From NCBI GenBank assembly GCA_026196225.1, contig JAPHRD010000027.1, positions 1 through 64,000 of the forward strand: a DNA stretch of 64,000 nt, read 5' to 3'. Position numbers and translations under genes: made by a program. This document shows positions 19,022 through 26,603 of the stretch, piece by piece. Position 1 is the stretch's first letter. Each line of letters begins with the position of its first letter. The stretch comes from Motiliproteus sp. (lineage in GTDB: Bacteria > Pseudomonadota > Gammaproteobacteria > Pseudomonadales > Balneatricaceae). A model generated the notes under the pieces. That model searched no databases, was not told the DNA's origin, and saw nothing but the letters and a program-made list of their open reading frames with translations.

Positions 19022-19064
19022 TTTAACGAAATATTAAATACGCTTTCTTTAACGTTTCGTTAAA
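19022..19064. promoter_or_regulatory. tandem palindromic activator sites, TTTAACG-N3-CGTTAAA
   Basis: Positions 19048-19064 read TTTAACG-TTT-CGTTAAA, a perfect palindrome with 7-bp arms. Positions 19022-19038 read TTTAACG-AAA-TATTAAA, a degenerate second copy 26 bp away. They sit about 70-100 bp upstream of the sigma-54-type promoter, the usual place for enhancer sites of NtrC-family activators. The same palindrome recurs at 26379-26395. The rest of 18839-19267 holds the promoter but no gene. Confidence 0.6.
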
Positions 19065-19267
19065 CCCGACAAAAACACTCAATTTATCGTTTTATTTAAA
19101 ATGGCTATAACAGATAAACAGTGAAGAAGGCACCCGCTAGAGAGGACAAGGGCGTAGCATTGGCCCGCCCAGAAGAACGTTCCAGAACCAGAATATGGAT
19201 CAGTTGGGGATAGAGGAGCTATTAGAAAAATTAGGATGCCAGGATATTTAGAGAGCTTGGAAAAAAA

Positions 19268-19738
19268 TCAGTAGCCGGCAGGCCGTCGAACCGGCAAATC
19301 GACCACCGGTGCACCGGCAGCCTTAAAGTGCAGTGTCAGGCTCACCGTTTCGCCTTCTGCGGGGACAGGTTTTAGGCCAATCAGCATCAGATGATAGCCG
19401 CCAGGCTTTAGCTCAACCTCCCCGGCGGCAGGGATCTCCAGATCGTCGACACGCTGCATCTCCATCATGCGCCCTGTTTTGACAATGCGGTGAACCTCCA
19501 CTGACTCTGCCACCGGTGTGCTGGCCGATAGCAATTGATCATTGTCCGTGCGACTGCTGATAATCGTCATATAGGCGGCTGTATTCTTGGCCACCCAAGG
19601 TACCGCCCGCACCCAACCTTGCTGCACGCTGATCCCCCCGGAGCTGACCGATGTCGAATTATCCGCATCCAGAACGTCGACAGACACAAAGACCAGAGCC
19701 AGCACGCAGATAGACAGTAAACCAAGCAGGGGCTTCAT
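19268..19738 (-). CDS. PCuA(C)-type periplasmic copper chaperone
   Basis: A periplasmic protein of 156 aa with an N-terminal hydrophobic signal or anchor and a cupredoxin-like PCuAC domain (DUF461). The Cu(I) motif is visible as VEVHRIVKTGRMMEMQRV plus the later GGYHLMLIGL (His and Met ligands). Members deliver copper, with SCO proteins, to CuA or CuB sites of respiratory enzymes. Its start overlaps the stop of the SCO1 gene (ATGA), so the pair is co-translated. No haem-copper oxidase is in the window; the nearest plausible client is the cupredoxin at 29139 or the bd-like complex. Confidence 0.88.
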   Translation of the reverse strand: MKPLLGLLSICVLALVFVSVDVLDADNSTSVSSGGISVQQGWVRAVPWVAKNTAAYMTIISSRTDNDQLLSASTPVAESVEVHRIVKTGRMMEMQRVDDLEIPAAGEVELKPGGYHLMLIGLKPVPAEGETVSLTLHFKAAGAPVVDLPVRRPAGY

Positions 19739-20397
19739 TGGGCTGCTCCGACCTGCAGTAGAGATTTCACCCCGGTGATCAACCCTTGCGAGCCTTCGTT
19801 AAGATCGTAAAATGTGCGCAATTTACCCGCTTGATCAATCAAGTAGACATAGCTGGTGTGATTGAAGGTATAACCCGCCGCAGAGCCGATATCACGGCGC
19901 AGATAGAACACGCCGTATTGATCGGCAACTTTCTCAACCTGCTCGTCCGTGCCAGTCAAACCGATAAAGCTGCTGTCAAAAAAGTCCATGTAGTGTTTCA
20001 ACTGCTCTGAACTGTCACGGGACGGATCAAAGCTGACAAACAGCACCTGCACCTCAGACGCCGAATCCCCCAATCCCTTGTAGACACTTCCCAGCTGTCC
20101 CAGGGTGATCGGACAGATATCGGGGCAACTGGTGTAGCCAAAGGTCAGCACCACCACCTTTCCCCGCAGTTCCTGCAGACTCAAGGTTCGTCCAAGAGAA
20201 CTCTGCAGAGCGAAGTCACCGCCAAAAGTTTGGTCGTAGGGCAACGGTTCTTGCTGCCCCCAGGCCGACTGCCCGACTAACAAGTAGCAATAGAGTAGCC
20301 CCAGAATAGGCCACAGCAATCGATTATTGTTTCTGTTTCTGTTTCTGTTTCTGTTTCTGTTTCTGTTTCTGTTTCTGTTTCTGGAAGTCACGATCAA
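19735..20397 (-). CDS. SCO1/SenC family copper chaperone with RN-repeat N-terminus
   Basis: A thioredoxin-fold SCO protein (about 220 aa) with the metal motif CPDICP and the distal ligand His in GYTFNHTSYVYLID. One membrane helix (LLWPILGLLYCYLLVGQSAWG) anchors it. The cytoplasmic N-terminus is odd: nine Arg-Asn dipeptides encoded by a perfect hexanucleotide microsatellite. The start is TTG at 20397 or GTG at 20391, with AAGGG upstream, so translation would run through the repeat. A start downstream of the repeat cannot be excluded. The gene overlaps the PCuAC gene by 4 bp. Confidence 0.85.
   Translation of the reverse strand: MIVTSRNRNRNRNRNRNRNRNRNNNRLLWPILGLLYCYLLVGQSAWGQQEPLPYDQTFGGDFALQSSLGRTLSLQELRGKVVVLTFGYTSCPDICPITLGQLGSVYKGLGDSASEVQVLFVSFDPSRDSSEQLKHYMDFFDSSFIGLTGTDEQVEKVADQYGVFYLRRDIGSAAGYTFNHTSYVYLIDQAGKLRTFYDLNEGSQGLITGVKSLLQVGAAQ
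20329..20382. repeat. hexanucleotide microsatellite (GTTTCT)9
   Basis: Nine perfect tandem copies of GTTTCT (AGAAAC on the coding strand) encode (Arg-Asn)9 at the N-terminus of the SCO1-like protein. A six-base unit keeps frame, so copy-number change alters the length of a basic tail rather than switching the gene off. Confidence 0.97.
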
Positions 20398-20418
20398 ACC
20401 CTTAAACCTGCAGATAAA

Positions 20419-20452
20419 AAAGGCGCCTCCATGTTATTGGAAGGCGCCAACA
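20419..20452 (-). terminator. terminator or attenuator between the triheme cytochrome and SCO1 genes
   Basis: On the minus strand GGCGCCTTCC pairs with GGAGGCGCC around a short loop and is followed by six T residues. It follows the stop of the multihaem gene and precedes the SCO1 start, so it either ends the bd-like operon or reduces read-through to the copper chaperones. Confidence 0.75.
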
Positions 20453-20478
20453 GGGTAATGTTCATTGATGAACCAGTG

Positions 20479-22893
20479 TCAGGCCGCAGATTTGTTGCGC
20501 TGACTGCGCACCAGTAGTAAACCAGCCAGAAACACCAGCAGTGCCACACCCGCCGGGATTCCATAAATTCGGGTGGCATCAAACTTGGGCGGCAGCAGTA
20601 ACCAATACCAAGAGGTCAGGGTATGCTTGGAACCCACCTCACCGTTACTGCCATCCCAGTTTGCGAAAGAGATCGGCAAGAACTGACCTTCGGAGAAACT
20701 AAGATCTTCACTCTCCTCGCTACCCTGGCGGGGGCGTTTCATAATCACCCGCCATTTGCCATCTTTCCATTGCCCCTGGGCCATCAGGCTTTCATCTCCC
20801 TGACGGGGAGCAATCTTTTGATCCGGTCCAATGGCATCCATCAACATCGTCATCGCCTTACGTTCAGGTTCTACCGCACCGGCATTCCAGTACCAGATAG
20901 TAGTGGGGTGAGAGGCATCTCCGTGGCGGTAGAGGGGTTTCTCCACGACTGGCGATGAGGCGAAAGAGCCCTGCTTGGGCAACTGGATGGCGAATGCATC
21001 GGACTGCATCTCGATCTCTTCATCCTGAATACCCTCCGACACCTCTTCCCCGGGGCGACTGTCAGTGCGGTCGTTGACCTCCAGCAGGAAGACGATCTCA
21101 TCCTCATTAAACAGGGTACGCACGCTGACAGAATCATTCAGCGGGCTAAACAGCCGGTCCTCCTTGATGATATTGGGTACCAGACGCAACGCTGTGGCCG
21201 GTGCATTTTCCCAGGCAGCATCGTCGATGGATTCAGGCAGGGCGCCGTCTACCTTAACACCCTGGATAACACCAGACCGACCGGGCTTGGATTCATTCTC
21301 ACGCAGGGAATAAACATAATTGGCCACGTGCCAACGGTCATCCAGCGAGATGGGGTCTTTGTTACCCTCTTCCACAGCGCGGTGCGCCGGCATCGGTGTC
21401 CCGGGTAGGCCGATGGAGAGTCGGGTATAGATGCGCTTGATGGTTTCATCGCGGGACTGTTCCGGCGTATCCGCCACCGCATTGGTCCAGCGCCAAGTCC
21501 AGGGCTTGCTCAGATCGCGAGGCCAGATCCGGTAGCCCCAGTCATCTTCCAGTTTTTTGCCGGAGGTAATATTGCCACGGCCTTCATCGCCATGACATTC
21601 AGCACAGGCTTCAAACACCTCCTTGCCGCGGGCAATCGATTCCGGAGTAAAAGCCACCTGGCTGCTGGTGGGTTCCGGACTATCGAAGGAGATGAAATCC
21701 TCCTTCAGGTAACGTCCCTCATCGTCAAAGGCTTCGTCGTCGGCATCTTCTGGAGCAAAGGCGGCGGTGGTGTCAAAACCCTTGATCACAGGCACCAGAC
21801 TGGCGATCTGTTTGTCGCTCATCAGACTCTTCCAACCGGGCATTCCGGTTCCCGGCAAGCCATGTTTGATGGTGCGGATCAGGTCGTCGTCCCGAGGCGG
21901 CACACTGCCCTCGGACGTCTTATATTTATAGAGTCCAAGACTGAAGTCTCGGGGGCGAGGGTAGAGGAAGTCTGCCGCAGGTCCGTCACCCATACCCTCT
22001 TCGCCATGACAAACCTCACAGCGGAACTGGTAGAGCTCTTTCCCTTGTATGCTCTTACGTTCCGCTACCAGCTTGTCTTTCATGCCGGTAACAACCTTAG
22101 AGACCTCAGGATCCCAGATTCTGGGAACCTGACCAACATAATCGTAGAGGAAAGTAATGGTATTCCAAACCTCCTGCTCATCCAGCATCTCGTGCCACAC
22201 TGGCATGGCTGAATTCCACGGCGTACCCTCTTTAGGCAGCCCCGGGCCACCAGTGGTAATTCGCCAAAACAGAAAGGCTTCCTGTAACTGGGCGATAGTA
22301 CCGACATCCTGGAAGTTGGCCGGCAATGGATTGAACCCATCGGCAAAATGCCCCTGACCATCCAGCAGGTCACCGTGACAGTAGAAACAGTTCTGGTAGT
22401 AGGTATCCCGGCCTTCTCGGACAGCCTCGCTATAAGTATCCCAGCCTGCCTCTTCATCCTCGGCCATTAGTTTCAGAACCTCCTCACGGACTGGATTCTC
22501 CAACGTGGTGAGATCATAAGTCTTATTAAAGACCTTCAGCTTAGAGGGTGGAGCCGGATGCACTTGGCGTAACTCAACCGGCGCGTCAAAGGACGGCTTA
22601 ACCATCAGATACGCGGTGTAACCAACAGTAGCAGGGATCGCTATCAGTAGCCCCCAGCGGATAATCACCGTATTGTCATTGCGCAGCACGGCAAGCAACG
22701 GCGACATAAATTCGTTCCAACGCTCATCATCAAAGGAGAAATAGAGCAGCCCTGCGGCGATCACTATTACCATATACTGAATCATCAGCGACAGTGGTAA
22801 TAGCGGCGGAAAAGCATTATCAAACACCAGATAGGCGATGATCAACACCAGGACAAACTGCCAGAATGCGGAAATACCGAACCGCTTCATCAT
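20479..22893 (-). CDS. membrane-bound triheme cytochrome c fused to ethylbenzene-dehydrogenase-gamma-like domain
   Basis: A large electron-transfer protein (about 804 aa). Three N-terminal membrane helices (about residues 8-95) precede three class-I cytochrome c modules with CFYCH, CEVCH and CAECH motifs (about residues 169, 292 and 430). Next comes a beta-rich domain (about 545-765, starting VDGALPESIDDAAWENAPAT) resembling the haem-b-binding gamma subunits of the DMSO-reductase family (EB_dh domain), then a C-terminal helix (YGIPAGVALLVFLAGLLLV). I know this combination only as a loose theme in respiratory complexes. It follows the diheme cytochrome and bd-like genes and probably feeds or drains the bd-like subunit. 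ATG 22893 is better spaced from AAAGG than 22899. The EB_dh call is by eye. Confidence 0.75.
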   Translation of the reverse strand: MMKRFGISAFWQFVLVLIIAYLVFDNAFPPLLPLSLMIQYMVIVIAAGLLYFSFDDERWNEFMSPLLAVLRNDNTVIIRWGLLIAIPATVGYTAYLMVKPSFDAPVELRQVHPAPPSKLKVFNKTYDLTTLENPVREEVLKLMAEDEEAGWDTYSEAVREGRDTYYQNCFYCHGDLLDGQGHFADGFNPLPANFQDVGTIAQLQEAFLFWRITTGGPGLPKEGTPWNSAMPVWHEMLDEQEVWNTITFLYDYVGQVPRIWDPEVSKVVTGMKDKLVAERKSIQGKELYQFRCEVCHGEEGMGDGPAADFLYPRPRDFSLGLYKYKTSEGSVPPRDDDLIRTIKHGLPGTGMPGWKSLMSDKQIASLVPVIKGFDTTAAFAPEDADDEAFDDEGRYLKEDFISFDSPEPTSSQVAFTPESIARGKEVFEACAECHGDEGRGNITSGKKLEDDWGYRIWPRDLSKPWTWRWTNAVADTPEQSRDETIKRIYTRLSIGLPGTPMPAHRAVEEGNKDPISLDDRWHVANYVYSLRENESKPGRSGVIQGVKVDGALPESIDDAAWENAPATALRLVPNIIKEDRLFSPLNDSVSVRTLFNEDEIVFLLEVNDRTDSRPGEEVSEGIQDEEIEMQSDAFAIQLPKQGSFASSPVVEKPLYRHGDASHPTTIWYWNAGAVEPERKAMTMLMDAIGPDQKIAPRQGDESLMAQGQWKDGKWRVIMKRPRQGSEESEDLSFSEGQFLPISFANWDGSNGEVGSKHTLTSWYWLLLPPKFDATRIYGIPAGVALLVFLAGLLLVRSQRNKSAA

Positions 22894-22948
22894 ACCCATA
22901 CCTTTAATCTTTAAACCGAATTATGTGTCCCAAGCCTCTAGCTGCGAA

Positions 22949-23770
22949 CTACTGCATCGCTGCCAGACCCTGCACCAGCAATCCCAACTCTTTGACCGTC
23001 ATCCGCTCGGCAAAATTAGCCGGCATGATAGCGGGGAATCCTTCGGCTATCACCGCCGCCGGATCGATAATGCTTTGACGTATTTCTTCTTCGCCCAGTC
23101 GGCTTCCCACATCACGCAGATCGGGCCCCACCGGAGATTCAGTATCATAGACGCTATGGCAAGCGGAGCATCCGTATTTGGCGATCGCCTCTTCAACTGT
23201 TGCCGCAGCAGCCACTGCAGGAGTGGCCGCCACGGTTCCAGTCGGCTCAGAATCTTCCACCGCTGCTTCGGTGGGCAGGGCAACGGTTACTTCGTTGCCG
23301 TCTTTCGATTGCAGGAAGGCGATAATGGCGTCGATCTGCACTGCCGACAGTTCGATTGGTTTCTTGTCGACGGCGGGCATCGGTGACTCCGTATCGTTGC
23401 TGCCTTTCTTACCAAAGCCCGCCACCACATAGATACTGGGATCTGTCATGGATTCGCGCAGATAACCTTCGATATCGCTGGCCTTGCCCTGATAGCGACT
23501 GTCAGCCAGGCGCTCTTTAGCGGCCTCACCGACGTTCATTTCAAGAAGGTCAGGCGCTCTACCCAGATTGTTATGGCATAGGGTGCAGGTTCCCTTGCCG
23601 TTGAAGGCGCTTTCACCCAAGGCGATAAAGGAATCCATGGTCAAGGCACCGAGATCCACCTTTTCCTCTTTGGGCGGTTCCCCCTCTACCTGCGGCAACA
23701 GATTGGCTGTTACCGTGAACACCAATGTCAGTGCCAGACTGAATCCAAGAACCTTGGGTAAAGTACCCAT
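22949..23770 (-). CDS. membrane-anchored diheme cytochrome c
   Basis: A cytochrome of about 273 aa with an N-terminal signal anchor (LGFSLALTLVFTVTANLL). The first c module carries CTLCH (about residue 62), an Ala/Val/Thr-rich linker follows (VAATPAVAAAATVEEA), and the second module carries CSACH with VGPDLRDVGSR. Met axial ligands are plausible in SPMPAVDKKP and PAIMPANFAERM. It lies between the bd-like and triheme genes on one transcript, so it is a probable direct redox partner of the bd-like subunit. The ATG at 23770 has AGGAG at good spacing, better than the TTG at 23776. Confidence 0.85.
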   Translation of the reverse strand: MGTLPKVLGFSLALTLVFTVTANLLPQVEGEPPKEEKVDLGALTMDSFIALGESAFNGKGTCTLCHNNLGRAPDLLEMNVGEAAKERLADSRYQGKASDIEGYLRESMTDPSIYVVAGFGKKGSNDTESPMPAVDKKPIELSAVQIDAIIAFLQSKDGNEVTVALPTEAAVEDSEPTGTVAATPAVAAAATVEEAIAKYGCSACHSVYDTESPVGPDLRDVGSRLGEEEIRQSIIDPAAVIAEGFPAIMPANFAERMTVKELGLLVQGLAAMQ

Positions 23771-23883
23771 AGCCAACTCCTGAAAAAATGATCTTATGGT
23801 TTCCGGTCGCTGCCCGGAAATCTTCTATCGCAAAAACCGATTGCAAAAATCGAAAACAACGTCCCACTGGGGCAGCCCCCGAC

Positions 23884-25734
23884 CTATTGACTATCCGGCG
23901 GTATCTGCTTAGTACTGCTCAGGGATGCGATCCAGAACACGAACAAAACGCAGAGCAGGAACATCACCGTGACAATCGTCATCATATTGCCCGCATAACC
24001 GATCGCAGGAATAAAGTTATCCGGTGAACTGTCTTTCATCACTGTATACACGTGCCAGCTACCGCGCACAGAGGAGCGTACGTAACCCATCAACGCCATC
24101 AGCCAGGTAAAGGCCACCGGTAGTGCGAAGAGTGCGTACTGGGAGCGGTTGCTGACCTTACCCCACTCCGAGGGCAGCTTTTTGGCACCCTTGTACATCA
24201 TGCCGTCGATCACTACCCCGGCTACGATCACCACCAGAGTAGAGACTACCTGCATTACACTGGATCCCACTTTGTAGACAGTATTAGTGAAGTAGCCGTA
24301 GTAAACGCCAGCAAAGATCACATTCACCACCGCTATCACATAGATCGCTACCATCAAGGCATTACCCGCTGGCGCCCAACTCACAGTCGCCACCTTATCG
24401 GAGCGACGGTAGAGCTGGAACGACAGGAAGGTGACAATCAACATCAGGTTCACTGCGATATTCTTCGCCGGCATGATCCCCAATGGACCTAACAGGTGGT
24501 GGTGGCTTCCACCCAGCGCCGCAACCTCTTTAGCGCTGAGGATCAGAGTGTGAGGCGTCACCCAGACCAAGAAGCCACCAGTGAGCACGATGGCGATGTA
24601 TTTCACCAACCATTTATAACGGTAGGAGCCTTCGGTGCGGGACATGCCCGACCAGAGGTAGTAGTTACTAGCCAGCAAAATGGTGCCGATCAGTACCGCC
24701 TGAACGATAAACAACCAGGCCAGGATGCCGCCCATGGCCGTGATGCCCATCTGCTGGGAGTAGGCATACACCTCCGCCATCAGCCAGTAGCCAGCAAAGG
24801 GCAGCGGCAGGAAGGAAAGCACGGCGATAAAGTTGGAGGTATAGCCCATCCAATCATAGTGGGCTTTCTCGGTATTACTACGACCACTGAGGAATTTGTA
24901 GGCGGCGTAGGCACCAACAATGGCGCCACCGAAAGCGATGTTGGCGATAAATCGATGAAGATTAACTGGATTCCATAGCGGTCCGCGGATGATCTCCCAG
25001 ATATCACCGGTGACCGCGCCGTTGGCGTCGACACCAGATGGCGCCATCATAAAGGTGGCCCAGGCGTTGGCGATCACCAGCAGCGTGGTACCCACCACGT
25101 TCAACAGCAATCCCAGTGACAGGTGTACGTACTTGGCGTTGCCGTAGCGCAGCGCATACCAGCTGTAGTAGTACATGTAGAGGATGGCACTTTCCAGGAA
25201 AAAGAGCAGCGCATAGACCAACACCTGAGAGCCAAACACCTCCAGCATATAACCCATAAAATCGGGATAGAGCAGGAACAGCGCAAACGCCAGCGTACCG
25301 CCGAACAGCGCAGTGATGGAGTAGGCGGTCATACTCACCTTCATAAATTCGTGAGCCATGTCGTCGTATCGGGCATCACCGGTTTTTACCCCGACCCATT
25401 CGATCACCACTACAAACAACGGCACCGCCAATACGAAGGCGGCGAAGAACAGATGCATCTGCGCCAGAATCCAGACCACCGCACGGCTACTACTGTTGCC
25501 CACCCTTGGATAGTCGGCAGCAGCCAGCTCCGGTGCCCCCTTCAGCACCTCGGCCGACCCCTGCGCTACCACTTCCGCAGCCTGCAGCGAATCCACGGGG
25601 CTGATACCTAACAACTGCCCCAGCCCCATTACCACCATGATGCTAGCCAGCCATAAACACCATTTTGTCCGGCCTTGCTTGGGTACGGATGCCGCTGCTG
25701 CTGGAGACACTGTTAGTAAGGTTTTTAACCACAT
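23884..25734 (-). CDS. cytochrome bd-like subunit I (CydA superfamily) lacking Q-loop
   Basis: A polytopic membrane protein (about 616 aa) of the CydA superfamily. Recognisable blocks are AVVWILAQMHLFFAAFVLA (His equivalent to the first haem ligand), VLVYALLFFLESAILYMYYY (aligned to the FLES helix of CydA), and WNPVNLHRFIANIAFGGAIVG (second His). It departs from true CydA: the Glu eight residues before FLES (E99 in E. coli) is a Val here, GRQPW is absent, and only about 50 residues separate the second His helix from the next AE-containing helix, leaving no room for the quinol-binding Q-loop. The C-terminus carries additional helices. No cydB is nearby. It is the third gene of a sigma-54-type operon with c cytochromes, so cytochrome c rather than quinol may be its partner. 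Confidence 0.8.
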   Translation of the reverse strand: MWLKTLLTVSPAAAASVPKQGRTKWCLWLASIMVVMGLGQLLGISPVDSLQAAEVVAQGSAEVLKGAPELAAADYPRVGNSSSRAVVWILAQMHLFFAAFVLAVPLFVVVIEWVGVKTGDARYDDMAHEFMKVSMTAYSITALFGGTLAFALFLLYPDFMGYMLEVFGSQVLVYALLFFLESAILYMYYYSWYALRYGNAKYVHLSLGLLLNVVGTTLLVIANAWATFMMAPSGVDANGAVTGDIWEIIRGPLWNPVNLHRFIANIAFGGAIVGAYAAYKFLSGRSNTEKAHYDWMGYTSNFIAVLSFLPLPFAGYWLMAEVYAYSQQMGITAMGGILAWLFIVQAVLIGTILLASNYYLWSGMSRTEGSYRYKWLVKYIAIVLTGGFLVWVTPHTLILSAKEVAALGGSHHHLLGPLGIMPAKNIAVNLMLIVTFLSFQLYRRSDKVATVSWAPAGNALMVAIYVIAVVNVIFAGVYYGYFTNTVYKVGSSVMQVVSTLVVIVAGVVIDGMMYKGAKKLPSEWGKVSNRSQYALFALPVAFTWLMALMGYVRSSVRGSWHVYTVMKDSSPDNFIPAIGYAGNMMTIVTVMFLLCVLFVFWIASLSSTKQIPPDSQ

Positions 25735-25775
25735 AGCCAAACCCTGGTCAGATCGATAGTTAAGTCAACACCGGC

Positions 25776-25910
25776 TTACTGCGCTGGCGTCAGGTTGAGA
25801 TTGAGAGGCAGATCCTGGGAGGACATCACCATATGATCGAGCCCGTAAAAGAACAGCGTAACCACCACAAAGGAGATCACCCATACCAATACCGTATTCC
25901 CTAAATTCAT
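25776..25910 (-). CDS. 44-aa single-helix membrane protein, putative bd-like complex subunit
   Basis: This ORF is too short for the supplied track. Reading the minus strand from ATG at 25910 gives MNLGNTVLVWVISFVVVTLFF, then GLDHMVMSSQDLPLNLNLTPAQ and a stop. GGAGAG lies 5 bases upstream. It is one membrane helix with a short polar tail, 40 bp before the bd-like gene. Small single-helix subunits (CydX, CydS) are common in bd oxidases, so a structural role in this complex is a reasonable inference. No sequence family is recognised. Confidence 0.65.
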   Translation of the reverse strand: MNLGNTVLVWVISFVVVTLFFYGLDHMVMSSQDLPLNLNLTPAQ

Positions 25911-25955
25911 CGTTTCTCTCCAAGGTGCCAGAGGCGTAAAATTCTCGACGAAGTC

Positions 25956-26144
25956 TCAGTGGCTGCTCGCCACACCGTGGTCGTAGATCACCAACCACCA
26001 AGCGAAAAACAACGAGGCCACAAAAACACCACGAAGCAACCAGGGTCCCCAAGTTGCCTCTCCGTAGGCCGACTCCGAGCCGGAAGATGCCACTTCGCTG
26101 TCGTTGCCATTGTGCTGAGTATCTTTCTGGTCCTGATCACCCAT
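25956..26144 (-). CDS. 62-aa single-helix membrane protein, first gene of bd-like operon
   Basis: A polar, acidic N-terminus of about 30 residues is followed by one helix (WLLRGVFVASLFFAWWLVIYDHG). It is the first ORF after a sigma-54-type promoter and lies 45 bp before the 44-aa gene. The helix contains Trp and Arg residues near the membrane face. It is not recognised as a known family. Position argues for an accessory or structural subunit of the bd-like complex. The ribosome binding site (GGTACGGGTAG) is weak. Confidence 0.6.
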   Translation of the reverse strand: MGDQDQKDTQHNGNDSEVASSGSESAYGEATWGPWLLRGVFVASLFFAWWLVIYDHGVASSH

Positions 26145-26198
26145 CTACCCGTACCTGTGTTTCTGTCATTGGCGAAAAACTAAAACTTCTGTGGACAA

Positions 26199-26214
26199 GG
26201 CAAAATACGTACCA
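26199..26214 (-). promoter_or_regulatory. sigma-54-type promoter of the bd-like operon
   Basis: The minus strand reads TGGTACG-TATT-TTGCC, matching TGGCACG-N4-TTGCW at all but two defined positions, with -24 GG and -12 GC correctly spaced. It predicts a leader of about 45 nt before the 62-aa gene. Confidence 0.7.
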
Positions 26215-26378
26215 GCATTTTCTTTTGCCCTGGTTACGGCCTCTAAAATCCTCCTTAGCCCTTAAAAAACGTAGCGAATTAAAATTTCACCAAGAGTGGT
26301 ATCGCGACGGTGGTGAACACTCCCCATCAAGCCCTTAGCAACGATTCATTCAACTCGGAGTAGAAACTAATCCGGGAA

Positions 26379-26395
26379 TTGAACGAAACGTTAAA
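26379..26395. promoter_or_regulatory. palindromic activator site shared by two divergent operons
   Basis: TTGAACG-AAA-CGTTAAA differs from a perfect palindrome by one base and matches the sites upstream of idr. It lies between the divergent sigma-54-type promoters at 26199 and 26504, about 180 and 125 bp from each. The 459-bp region 26145-26603 holds this site and both promoters and no gene; a weaker AACG-N3-CG core lies near 26265-26281. Confidence 0.6.
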
Positions 26396-26503
26396 TTTTC
26401 ACCCCGACCCACCGATCAAGCACGAAGCAATGCCACCACCCTGACCCTGACAGAGAGATAAAACCCCATAAAAACAATCCTCTGGAAGCAAGACATAAAT
26501 ACG

Positions 26504-26519
26504 GGCATGGATATTGCTA
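26504..26519 (+). promoter_or_regulatory. sigma-54-type promoter of the HEAT/radical SAM operon
   Basis: GGGCATG-GATA-TTGCT matches the sigma-54 consensus except at two positions, with GG and GC at the correct distance. It lies 85 bp before the HEAT-repeat gene. Confidence 0.65.
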
Positions 26520-26603
26520 TTCGCTATGGCATTGAGGTTTACAGCATTCCAATCAGCCGCAAGTGAGCCACCATGAACACGAGAGATTTATTCGGAGAGA
26601 CTT

